Assembly: GCA_900553145.1 (NCBI GenBank)
Contig: USCL01000053.1
Span: 1 to 16,483 of the forward strand
Origin: an uncultured Desulfovibrio sp.
GTDB taxonomy: Bacteria > Desulfobacterota > Desulfovibrionia > Desulfovibrionales > Desulfovibrionaceae
DNA length: 16,483 nucleotides
Reading direction: 5' to 3'
Below the pieces are notes generated by a model, which saw only the letters and a program-made list of their open reading frames with translations, was not told the DNA's origin and searched no databases. How positions within the stretch are numbered: the first letter of the stretch is position 1; each line of letters starts with the position of its first letter. Both the position numbers and the translations under genes were made by a program. This document shows, piece by piece, positions 6,624 through 15,052 of the stretch.

Positions 6624-8747
6624 TTAGAAATCGGCCCGGAAGGTCACGCCGAAGGAGCGCGGGGCCCCCACCTGCGCGAGCGCCGACGAGCCGGAGAAGG
6701 CGAAGGCCACGCAATTGTACTTCTTGTCGAACACGTTCTTCGCCCAGAATGTGATGGAATAGTTGTCCGTTTCCAGCCCCGTGCGCAGGTTCACCAGCTC
6801 ATACGGATCCTGCTTGAGGGTGTTGGCGTCGTCCCAGTAGAACTTGCCGACGCCCTGCAGTTCGGCGCGGGTGATCCACGTGAGCGAGTCCTCCTTGTGG
6901 AAGAAGTCGAAGGACTCCAGCAGCGGCAGACTGTACTGCAACGCGAGGTTGTAGGTGTATTCGGGGGCCAGAGGCGTGCGGTTGCCCGCGTAGTCCATGC
7001 CGGAAACCTTGTCCGAATAGCTGCGGTACTTGGCGTCCGTGTACCCGAAGCTGCCCTCAAAAAGCAGGCCCTCCGTGATCAGCGCGGAGGCTTCCACTTC
7101 AAAGCCCATACTTCTGGACTTGCCCGCGTTGCGGATGACCGTGTTCGCGGTGGGCAGCACCTGCGTCACCTGCTGGTCGCTCAGATCGATATAGAACAGC
7201 GAGGTGTTGAAGTTGACGCGGTTGTTGAACCACGAGGACTTGAAGCCGACCTCGTAGTTCCAGCTGTATTCGGGATCGAAGGCCAGATCCGACACGTCGA
7301 GGAAGCTCGTGTTGAAGCCGCCGCTGCGATAGCCGCGCGACACCCCGGCGTAGGTCATGAAGTCCGGCGTCCAGCGATAGGCGATCTGCGCCTTGGGCAG
7401 AAACACGTCGTCGTGCTTCCGGCCGCTGATGTCCGAGCTCATGCCGGGGACGACCATCCCGCCCGCGAGATAGTCCGAGGCGTAGTCCAGCTTGTTCTTC
7501 TCATACTCGTAGCGGAGCCCGGCGGTCAGATCGAGCTTGTCGAACAGCGTATAGGTGGTCTGCCCGAACACGGCGTAACCGTAGGTCTTGATGTCCGAAT
7601 CCGCCGTGTTGGTCATCGCCATCGGAACCATGCCCATGTCGGCGGCACCCTGCCCGTAGTTCAAATCCAGCGTGTGATCCTGATGTTTCTTGTAGAGGTA
7701 CAACCCGCCGAGCCACTTGAGCGGCCTGGAACCTTCGGGCGATGCGAACCGGAATTCCTGCGTGAACTGACGATCCTTGATGTCCTCCTTGGCGGTGATG
7801 AGATCATAGGGCATGAAGTCCTGATCGTTCCGGGTCACGTCGTTGTATCCCCGGTAGGCGGTAATGGAGGTCACCTTGAACCACGGCGCGTCGTAGGCCA
7901 CGCGCGGCGAGGAGCCGAGCGTGTCGCGCTTGTCCCTGCCCTCGTAGTTATAGGAGACGTGGTGCGGGTTCTTGTCGGCCTGATCCATGTCCGTCAGCGG
8001 GAATACGCCGTCGTTGATCTTTTCCCCGTCCACGTTGGCCGTGACATCCAGCTTGTCCGTGGGCATCCAGCGCAGCTGCATCCTGCCGTTGAGCCCCCGG
8101 CGGCGATCCACCTTCTTGTCCAAGAAATCGTTCGTGTTGTAGCCGTCCATCTGCTCCGACGTGCCGGATACGCCAAAGAAGAGTTTGTCCTTGATGAGCG
8201 GCGCGCGCATGTAAAGCGTCGTCTCGTAGAGGTTTTCATTACCGACCGTCTGCTCAAGTCCATAATGAAATTCATTGTCAGGTTTTTTCGTGACTATGTT
8301 GACGACGCCGCCAAGGCTGTTTCTTCCGTACAACGTCCCCTGCGGCCCGCGCAGCACTTCGATCCGCTCGATGTCGAACAGGTTGGTGTCGAACACGCGG
8401 GAGTCCATATAGTTCACGTCGTCCACATAAAAGCCGATGGCCGGATCGTTGTTGACGGCCCCGATGCCGCGTATGAAGGCGTACGAGTTGCCCCGGAACC
8501 CCCAATTGGCGATGAACAAGTTAGGAACCTGCCGGGCGACATCCTGAATCGAGCGGATGCCCGAGTCCTTGATCTGCTGCTCGGAAATGGCTGTCACGCT
8601 GACCGGCACTTCCTGCACATTCTCCGTGCGCTTTTCGGCCGTGACCAGCACGGGATCGAGTTTATAGGTTTCCGCCGCTCCAGCGGGCAGCGACCATGCC
8701 GACAGCAAAATCGTCGCAAGGATACCCGCTATGCCGTTTCTCTTCAT
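6624..8747 (-). CDS. TonB-dependent outer-membrane receptor
   Basis: Outer-membrane beta-barrel receptor for active uptake of a ligand, energised by TonB/ExbBD. 707 residues, the usual family length. Residues 1-24 form a signal peptide (MKRNG, hydrophobic ILATILLSAW, then AGA/AE). A TonB-box-like stretch DPVLVTA is at 31-37. The plug follows with IRSIQDVARQVPN, FIRGIG and the highly conserved IEVLRGPQGTLYGRNSLGG. The barrel has GVSRGYRSGGFN and ends in FRADF with the C-terminal Phe typical of outer-membrane proteins. ATG overlaps the NRPS stop (ATGA), with GGAGG at 8754-8758, 6 nt upstream, so translation is coupled to the NRPS. This suggests uptake of the NRPS product or its metal complex. 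Substrate cannot be read from sequence. A tandem hairpin region follows the stop. Confidence 0.95.
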   Translation of the reverse strand: MKRNGIAGILATILLSAWSLPAGAAETYKLDPVLVTAEKRTENVQEVPVSVTAISEQQIKDSGIRSIQDVARQVPNLFIANWGFRGNSYAFIRGIGAVNNDPAIGFYVDDVNYMDSRVFDTNLFDIERIEVLRGPQGTLYGRNSLGGVVNIVTKKPDNEFHYGLEQTVGNENLYETTLYMRAPLIKDKLFFGVSGTSEQMDGYNTNDFLDKKVDRRRGLNGRMQLRWMPTDKLDVTANVDGEKINDGVFPLTDMDQADKNPHHVSYNYEGRDKRDTLGSSPRVAYDAPWFKVTSITAYRGYNDVTRNDQDFMPYDLITAKEDIKDRQFTQEFRFASPEGSRPLKWLGGLYLYKKHQDHTLDLNYGQGAADMGMVPMAMTNTADSDIKTYGYAVFGQTTYTLFDKLDLTAGLRYEYEKNKLDYASDYLAGGMVVPGMSSDISGRKHDDVFLPKAQIAYRWTPDFMTYAGVSRGYRSGGFNTSFLDVSDLAFDPEYSWNYEVGFKSSWFNNRVNFNTSLFYIDLSDQQVTQVLPTANTVIRNAGKSRSMGFEVEASALITEGLLFEGSFGYTDAKYRSYSDKVSGMDYAGNRTPLAPEYTYNLALQYSLPLLESFDFFHKEDSLTWITRAELQGVGKFYWDDANTLKQDPYELVNLRTGLETDNYSITFWAKNVFDKKYNCVAFAFSGSSALAQVGAPRSFGVTFRADF

Positions 8748-11700
8748 GCCTTCCCTCCCCTTTTCAACAAATCGTTCATGAAATGCCTGACCTTCCCGGC
8801 CAGTTCCTCCGGATGCGTCTTGATCAGCATATGCGCGCCTTCCGTCCGGTCATGGGACGGGTTGGCGAACACCGTGTTCCACGCCTCGGCCATCGTCTTC
8901 AGCTCTTCTTCCTCTTCAAGCGTGCCGACGAGGTTCAGCATGGGAGCTTCCACGGCGGCCCCGAAAGCGAAATCAAGCATCGCCTGCGTGTCCACCCGGA
9001 GCGTGTTCAGATAGTCTCGGCGCTCGGCTTCGGTCATCTCCGCGAAATCGTAATGATAGACCTCCTTCGAGACGCGCACGATCTCGTCCTCCGAGCTGTC
9101 GATGATTGCCCGCAGGCCGCCGATTACGCCCGGAGGCGGGCTCGCCACCAGCACGACCCCGGCGACGGGGCGCCCCTTTTCCTCAAGCCGCCGCGCGATC
9201 TCGTAGGCGAGGAACCCGCCGAACGAGTAGCCGAGCAGGAACAGCGGCGTGCCGTCGTTGAAGGCCGCAAGCTGCTCTACGCACAGGGCCGCCATTTCGG
9301 GAATGGAGCGCATGGGCTCCCCGGCCTTGCCGTGTCCGGGCAGGTTCGCGGCGAGCACGGCGTACGATGCGGGCAGCAGCCTGCCGAACTGCCGATACAT
9401 GGTGGGGTTGCCGCACGCGTAGGGCAGGCAAAAGAGCCTTGCTTCAGGGCGTTCCACGTCCGTCAGCGCCACGATGCCCGCCTCTTCCGCATTGCCTTCG
9501 CCCTTTCGGAGGATGCGGCTCACGATGGAGGCGACAGTCTGGTATTCGAAGGCTTCCTTGAGGCCGAAGTCGATGAAGCCTTCCTTCTTCATGCGCATGA
9601 TGAGGCGCATGGCCTTGAGCGAGTCGCCGCCCACGTCCCAGAAATTGCTGGTCATGCCCAGATCCGTGACGCCGAGCACGTCCTCCCAGATCGCGGTGAT
9701 GCGCTTTTCCAGCTCCGTCACCGGGCGGACCACGGCGGCGTCGCGCTTCCCCGCCTCGATCACCACATCGGGGAGCCGGTTCTTGTCCAGCTTGCCGCTC
9801 GGCGTGCACGGCATTTCGCCGAGCAGCTCGAAGTGGGCCGGGATCATGTATTCGGGCAGCCGTTTGGCGAGATGGTCGCGCAGGGCCGCCGCAGGAATCT
9901 CGGAACCGGTATAGAAGGCCACGAGCGTGAGGCTCCCCGACGTGTCCTTGCGGGGCACGACCACGGCCTCGGTCACGGACTCGTGCTCGCGCAGCGCGCT
10001 TTCGATCTCGCCCGCCTCGATGCGGTAGCCGCGCAGGTTGATCTGGTGATCCTCGCGGCCGAGAAATTCGAGGTCGCCGGTGTCGAGCATCCGCACCACG
10101 TCTCCGGTGCGGTAGAGCCTGTCGGACGGATCAGCCGGGTTGAAGGGATTGGGCACGAAGGCTTCGGCGTTCTTCTCCGGCTTGTTGTGGTAGCCCCTGC
10201 TCACGCCCATGCCGCCGATGTACAGTTCACCGGGCACGCCAGGCATACAATGCTGGCGGAAGCGGTTCAGGATGTAGATCTGCGTATTGTAGACGGGCTT
10301 GCCGATGGGCACCACGGGCAGATCCACCTGATTGTCCGCGTTGACCGGAATCCTGAAGAACGTCGAGGCCACGGTCGCCTCGGTGGGGCCGTATTCGTTG
10401 ATGAACCGGTGACCGGGGTAAAACTTCAACCACTGATTGAGGTCTTTGGTGCTGATCACCTCGCCGCCGAGCATGACCCGCATGGACTCAGACAGGGGGA
10501 TGTCCGCATCGGCGAGGAATTCCCGGGCACTGGAGAGCAACGAGAAATGCGAAGGCGTGATGTTCAGAAACGTAATGCCCTTCTCGCTGATAAAGCGCAG
10601 CAGGTTATTGACGTCCTTGGTCTTCTCCTCGGACAGCACATGCAGCGAGGCCCCAACGAGGAATGGCGTCCAGTTGCTGGTCATGGTCATGTCGAAGGCG
10701 TAGGAGGTCACGAAGGCCAGCCGTTCCGCCGCCGTGATGCCCAGCTCCTCCTTCACCCACGTCAGGAAGTTGACGATGTTCCGGTGGGTGATCATGGCCC
10801 CCTTGGGCTTGCCCGTGGAACCGGAGGTATAGATCATGTACGCGAGGTCATCCGGCGATCCGGCGGGCAGGGCCACGTCCGGGCGGTCAACATAGATACC
10901 GGACGGCATGACGACCCGTTCCCGGAGCGATTCCGGGATAGCGGCGGCGCTTGCGTCCTCGTCCATGACGAGGATGTGCTCCACCCTGCCGAGCGCGCCT
11001 TCCAGTTCCTTGAGGTGCGCGGACTGGGTGAGCAGTACCCGCGCCCCGGAGTCCTCCAGCATGTAGGCGACGCGATCCGTGGGGTAATCCACCCCGATGG
11101 GCAGGTAGGCGGCCCCGGCCTTCATGATGCCGAGCTGCCCCGCCAGCGTGTCGAAGCTGCGGTTCAGGAACAGCGCAACGAACTCATTGGAGGAGACGCC
11201 GAGGTGCCGCAGCAGTCCGGCCACCTGATCGGCCCGTTTCCCGAAGGCCGCGTAGGTGAGGCTCCGCCCTTCGTAGGTCAGGGCCTCGCTGTCCGGGGTG
11301 CGCCGAATCTGCTCTTCGATCAGGCCGTGCAACGTGGACTCAGGAATAGCCGCTTCGGTACGGTTGAGCGAGGCGATGAGCGAACGGTACCGCTCCGGCA
11401 CGATGTCCTCGCCGGAGAACGGATGATCCGGCTCATTCCGATAACGGATGAGTTGTTCGAGCAGGATGTGGTATTGCTTCGCCAGCGTCTCGATGAATTC
11501 GCGGTCGAAGAGATCGCGGATATAGTTCCAGTTAAAGTAGAAGACGTCGTTGTCGTTGCGGCGCACGCGGTAGTCGTAGATCACGAGGTCAATGAACGTG
11601 CCCGGCGCGCCGGTACGGAATTCGGGCGTCTCCAGCTTGATGGTCTTCATGCCGCTGACTTCGCCCGCGTACATCCCGATGGAGTTGCTGAAGATGATCG

Positions 11701-14700
11701 AGCTCATGGACGTGGCGCGCAGGCCCTGCCGCTCGAAGAGCTCGCGGGAAAGCTCGATGGAGGAAACGGGCACCTCAAGGAGCTTGCGTGTGAACGCCTC
11801 GGCCTTGCGGGCGATCTGGACGATGGGCTCGTCGAAGTGGGTCTGCAGGCGTACCGGGAAGATATCGATGAAGCTCCCCACGGTCTTGCGGGCCCCGGCG
11901 AAATACTGTTCGCGGTTGAACACCGGCATGTTGATGATCATGTCGTCCTGATGGCACCACACGTTCATCAGCTTGAAGTAGGCCGCGAGCAGCAGGGCGT
12001 TGAGGCTGATCTGCTCCTCGGCGGCAATGGCGTTGAGGCCCTCGATGATTTCGGGCCGGATCTCCTGATAGAAGGTGTCGAAATACACCTCTTTCAACAG
12101 GGCCGGGTTGCGCTTGGTGGGCAGGAGCGCCTTGGAGGGCAGATCCTTGAACAGCCCGAGCTGGAACTCCAGCGCGTTCTTGTATTCCTGCGTGCGCTGG
12201 CGCAGGTTTTCCACTCGCACATAGTCGCCGAAGGTCATGGTCGCTTCGGGCAATTCCCACGGCTCGCCGAGCACCATGCGATCGTAGGTGTTGAACAGCT
12301 CGTCGAACACCTGCATGTAGCTGAAGCCGTCTACGAGCATGTGGTCGATGTTCATGGCGAACACATAGCGATCATTGGCGAATTTCGTAATTTCGCAGAA
12401 GAACAGGGGCCATTTGCCCAGATCGAAACGGTAGTCGTTGAGTTCGAGGCCGCGCTGCAGGATGTAGGCCCGCTCCTCCGAAGGCGGCAGGTGCGACACG
12501 TCGATATGTCTGGCGTGCACTTCGGGCACCGTTTTAAAGACCTTAAAACGGGGCTTCTCGCGTTCCTCGTCGATGACCGAGCGCATGATGGGATGGCGGC
12601 TGACCACGTAGTTCAGCGCCTTGTCAAACACATCGGGCCGGAAGTCCCCGTCCATGCGGGCGTTGAGGTAGATGTAGCAGCTCAGGCCGCTCGGCTCGTT
12701 CTGCACGAAGCCTTTGCGGTGGAAATACAGCGTTTCCTGGAAATGCATCAGCGGAAAGTAGGCCACGTCGCCGTCCGCGTGCGTTTCGCAAAAGACGCGG
12801 GGCCACAGGTAGTCCGCCATCTGCCGGATGGTGGTCAGACGCAGGAAGTCCTCGCCGATCTCCGCTTCCGCAAACACCTCGCGGATAGCGTCGAACAGGG
12901 CGAACGCCTTGGAGATGTCCCCAATGAGGGGCATGAGTTCCGCGCTGACGCTCACGGCTTCGGCCTTGATGCCGAGGCTGGAGGCCACGATCTTCTGAAG
13001 GAGCGCCTCAATCTCATTCTGAGGCGGCTCGATGCTGAAGTCGCGGGTGCGGAAATACTGCACCTGCTGCTCCACCGTGGGGAACAGGTAGCAGAAATTG
13101 CTTTCCATCTTGGCCCGGTAGATGTCCTCAAGCCGCGCCTGCATACGCATGGCCCGGATGGAATCCCCGCCGAGACGGAACAGGTTCTTCTTCGTGCCGA
13201 TGGCGTCAACGGGCAGTTCAAGCACGTCGCTCCACACGCCGAGCACGATCTGCTCGTGATCCATCGAAGCGGGATCGACAACGGGCTCCTCATGCTCAAG
13301 CACGGTGATCTTGCCGTCGAAATCGCCGTTGAGGTACCCCTCGCACAGCGCCTTGCGCATGACCTTTCCGCTGGACGTGCGCGGGATGTCGCCCTGCCGC
13401 GCGGCGATGAAGCGGTCGATGGAGAACCCGGCGAGCGTGGAAACCTGTTCGTTCATGCGGTGCAGGAGCTGCACCAGTTCCGCATCGGCACCCTTTTTCG
13501 CCGGAATGTAGAACATCAGGATGATTTCGCGGCCTTCCTTCGGATCGTATACGCCGCATGCCACCACGAGCCGGAACGCCTTTTCCATGCCGGACAGGGC
13601 GATGTGCTCGATGTCGGCGGGGTAATAGTTCTGCCCGCGTACAATGATGATTTCCTTGGAACGGCCCACGATGCACAGGTCGCCCTCGGCGTCCATGAAG
13701 CCCATATCCCCGGTGGAGAACCAGTCCCCGTTGAACGAGGACTCGGTCGATTCGGGATTGTCGAAGTAGTCGGAGATGACGTTGTCGCCCCGGATTTCCA
13801 CCACGCCCACACGATCGGCGGGTAGGGGCTTGCCGTCCTTGTCGGTAATGCGGACTTCGCAATACTGGACGGGCTTGCCCACGCTGGTGAACTCGGCCGC
13901 GTCTTCGCCTTTGGGCACGTAGCGGACAACCTGCTCCGAAACCATGAGCTTGCGGTCGAGGGTGAACGTCTTCACCGGGGTATTGCGCGGGTGGCACGTC
14001 GCCACGAGCGTCGTCTCGGTAAGCCCGTAACCGGGCATGAGCAGGTGCGGGGCGAGGCCCATCGGCGCGAGCTGCTCCTGCAGGATACGGCACGATTCGG
14101 CGGAAATCATTTCCGCGCCCACCGTCCACACCTTGAGGCACGAGAGATCCACTTCCGGCAGCCGGTCTGCGCGCAGGCCTATGTATGCGGAGAGATGCTC
14201 AATGCCGGTATTGGTGGCGGAGGTGATGGTCGCCCGGTGCTCGTGGATTTTTTCCATCCACAGGAACGGGCGCTGGGCGAACTGGAACGGGTCCATCTTG
14301 ATCTGATCCATGCCCGCGAGCATAGGCATGAGGTGGCATCCGAACAGGCCGAAATCATGGAAGTACGGCAGCCACGTCACCAGCCTGTCCTCGGAGGTGC
14401 CGCCTTCGATGGCCCGCAGGGCGCGGATGTTCGCAATGAGGTTGCGGTGCGTGAGGCGCGCCCCCTTGGGCATACCCGTGCTGCCGGAGGAGAACTGAAG
14501 CACGGCGGAATCGTCATGCTGCGGGATGTAGCGGTCGTTCTCCTGAAAATCGACGATGCGGGCCTCCGTGATGAGGTCTTCGCTGGCGATGAGCGTGGCC
14601 CCCGTCCCTTTGAACATGTCCGTCAGCACGGCAAAGGCCCGCTCGTTGGACGAATCGGCCACGATGGGAGCCTTGATTGCCTCCCAGACGTGGAAAATCT

Positions 14701-15034
14701 TCTGCGCCTCCATCGAATCCGCTTTGGGCGTGCGCATGTGGGCGAGCGGCGCGGGCAGGACGCCGCTGAACAGGCATCCCCAAAAGATTTCAAGGAACGT
14801 GCGCGAAGCGTCCACCGAAAGGATCAACGGCGTACGGGGCCGGAGCCCGCGCCGATACAGCACCTGCGCCATCTCTTTGGCGTTGCGTAGTAATTCGGGA
14901 TAGCTCTGGAACTCCTCCGAGGTGTCCCCCGACGCGACATGAAAAATGCCATGTTCGGGGTACCGGGCCGCCGTCTCCTCCAGAATGTCGACGAGCGTGC
15001 CCGAAAGCGGTTCGGGATGGATCTGGTTCATCAT
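8744..15034 (-). CDS. FAAL-NRPS megasynthase (FAAL-T-T*-C-A-T-TE), N-acyl amino acid synthase
   Basis: Cytosolic thiotemplate enzyme, 2096 residues. Domains in order: fatty acyl-AMP ligase (about 1-580), with FSSGSTGMPKG at 181-191, the FAAL signature WLPYFHDFGL near 221-230 and IIIVRGQNYYPADIE; carrier 1 with LGGDSI (S625); a carrier-like domain (about 672-745) with IGDIS, where Ile707 sits at the phosphopantetheine Ser position; condensation domain (about 755-1190) with DHMLVDG (H898, Asp897 for the usual first His); adenylation domain (about 1215-1730) with YTSGSTGKPKG at 1402-1412 and NEYGPTE; carrier 2 with GGDSL (S1805); thioesterase (about 1840-2090) with GYSFGG (S1937) and H2068. One A domain implies one amino acid joined to a fatty acyl starter. 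ATG at 15034 is followed directly by ATG at 15031, which has the better Shine-Dalgarno spacing. The stop overlaps the receptor start by ATGA. The product is not predictable in detail. Confidence 0.95.
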   Translation of the reverse strand: MMNQIHPEPLSGTLVDILEETAARYPEHGIFHVASGDTSEEFQSYPELLRNAKEMAQVLYRRGLRPRTPLILSVDASRTFLEIFWGCLFSGVLPAPLAHMRTPKADSMEAQKIFHVWEAIKAPIVADSSNERAFAVLTDMFKGTGATLIASEDLITEARIVDFQENDRYIPQHDDSAVLQFSSGSTGMPKGARLTHRNLIANIRALRAIEGGTSEDRLVTWLPYFHDFGLFGCHLMPMLAGMDQIKMDPFQFAQRPFLWMEKIHEHRATITSATNTGIEHLSAYIGLRADRLPEVDLSCLKVWTVGAEMISAESCRILQEQLAPMGLAPHLLMPGYGLTETTLVATCHPRNTPVKTFTLDRKLMVSEQVVRYVPKGEDAAEFTSVGKPVQYCEVRITDKDGKPLPADRVGVVEIRGDNVISDYFDNPESTESSFNGDWFSTGDMGFMDAEGDLCIVGRSKEIIIVRGQNYYPADIEHIALSGMEKAFRLVVACGVYDPKEGREIILMFYIPAKKGADAELVQLLHRMNEQVSTLAGFSIDRFIAARQGDIPRTSSGKVMRKALCEGYLNGDFDGKITVLEHEEPVVDPASMDHEQIVLGVWSDVLELPVDAIGTKKNLFRLGGDSIRAMRMQARLEDIYRAKMESNFCYLFPTVEQQVQYFRTRDFSIEPPQNEIEALLQKIVASSLGIKAEAVSVSAELMPLIGDISKAFALFDAIREVFAEAEIGEDFLRLTTIRQMADYLWPRVFCETHADGDVAYFPLMHFQETLYFHRKGFVQNEPSGLSCYIYLNARMDGDFRPDVFDKALNYVVSRHPIMRSVIDEEREKPRFKVFKTVPEVHARHIDVSHLPPSEERAYILQRGLELNDYRFDLGKWPLFFCEITKFANDRYVFAMNIDHMLVDGFSYMQVFDELFNTYDRMVLGEPWELPEATMTFGDYVRVENLRQRTQEYKNALEFQLGLFKDLPSKALLPTKRNPALLKEVYFDTFYQEIRPEIIEGLNAIAAEEQISLNALLLAAYFKLMNVWCHQDDMIINMPVFNREQYFAGARKTVGSFIDIFPVRLQTHFDEPIVQIARKAEAFTRKLLEVPVSSIELSRELFERQGLRATSMSSIIFSNSIGMYAGEVSGMKTIKLETPEFRTGAPGTFIDLVIYDYRVRRNDNDVFYFNWNYIRDLFDREFIETLAKQYHILLEQLIRYRNEPDHPFSGEDIVPERYRSLIASLNRTEAAIPESTLHGLIEEQIRRTPDSEALTYEGRSLTYAAFGKRADQVAGLLRHLGVSSNEFVALFLNRSFDTLAGQLGIMKAGAAYLPIGVDYPTDRVAYMLEDSGARVLLTQSAHLKELEGALGRVEHILVMDEDASAAAIPESLRERVVMPSGIYVDRPDVALPAGSPDDLAYMIYTSGSTGKPKGAMITHRNIVNFLTWVKEELGITAAERLAFVTSYAFDMTMTSNWTPFLVGASLHVLSEEKTKDVNNLLRFISEKGITFLNITPSHFSLLSSAREFLADADIPLSESMRVMLGGEVISTKDLNQWLKFYPGHRFINEYGPTEATVASTFFRIPVNADNQVDLPVVPIGKPVYNTQIYILNRFRQHCMPGVPGELYIGGMGVSRGYHNKPEKNAEAFVPNPFNPADPSDRLYRTGDVVRMLDTGDLEFLGREDHQINLRGYRIEAGEIESALREHESVTEAVVVPRKDTSGSLTLVAFYTGSEIPAAALRDHLAKRLPEYMIPAHFELLGEMPCTPSGKLDKNRLPDVVIEAGKRDAAVVRPVTELEKRITAIWEDVLGVTDLGMTSNFWDVGGDSLKAMRLIMRMKKEGFIDFGLKEAFEYQTVASIVSRILRKGEGNAEEAGIVALTDVERPEARLFCLPYACGNPTMYRQFGRLLPASYAVLAANLPGHGKAGEPMRSIPEMAALCVEQLAAFNDGTPLFLLGYSFGGFLAYEIARRLEEKGRPVAGVVLVASPPPGVIGGLRAIIDSSEDEIVRVSKEVYHYDFAEMTEAERRDYLNTLRVDTQAMLDFAFGAAVEAPMLNLVGTLEEEEELKTMAEAWNTVFANPSHDRTEGAHMLIKTHPEELAGKVRHFMNDLLKRGGKA

Positions 15035-15037
15035 TGT

Positions 15038-15043
15038 CCTCTC
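15038..15043 (-). promoter_or_regulatory. Ribosome binding site of the NRPS gene
   Basis: GAGAGG on the minus strand, in the 18-nt gap after feoB. It lies 3 nt before the ATG at 15034 and 6 nt before the ATG at 15031. The spacing favours the second ATG, which would remove one Met from the protein. No promoter or terminator fits in this gap, so the NRPS message probably comes from upstream. Confidence 0.6.
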
Positions 15044-15052
15044 GTAAAATGG

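Noticed and set aside
4393..6627. A 744-residue plus-strand open frame opposite the RND gene
   Set aside because: Antisense shadow; composition is dominated by His, Asp, Gln and Arg and shows no membrane or domain pattern.
6897..9014. A 705-residue plus-strand open frame opposite the TonB receptor
   Set aside because: Shadow of the receptor gene; no signal peptide or recognisable motif, and it runs into the NRPS end.
8696..13825. A 1709-residue open frame on the plus strand opposite the NRPS
   Set aside because: It is an antisense shadow of a GC-rich gene. Its translation is His/Val/Glu-rich with no domain logic, while the minus strand carries continuous recognisable NRPS domains.
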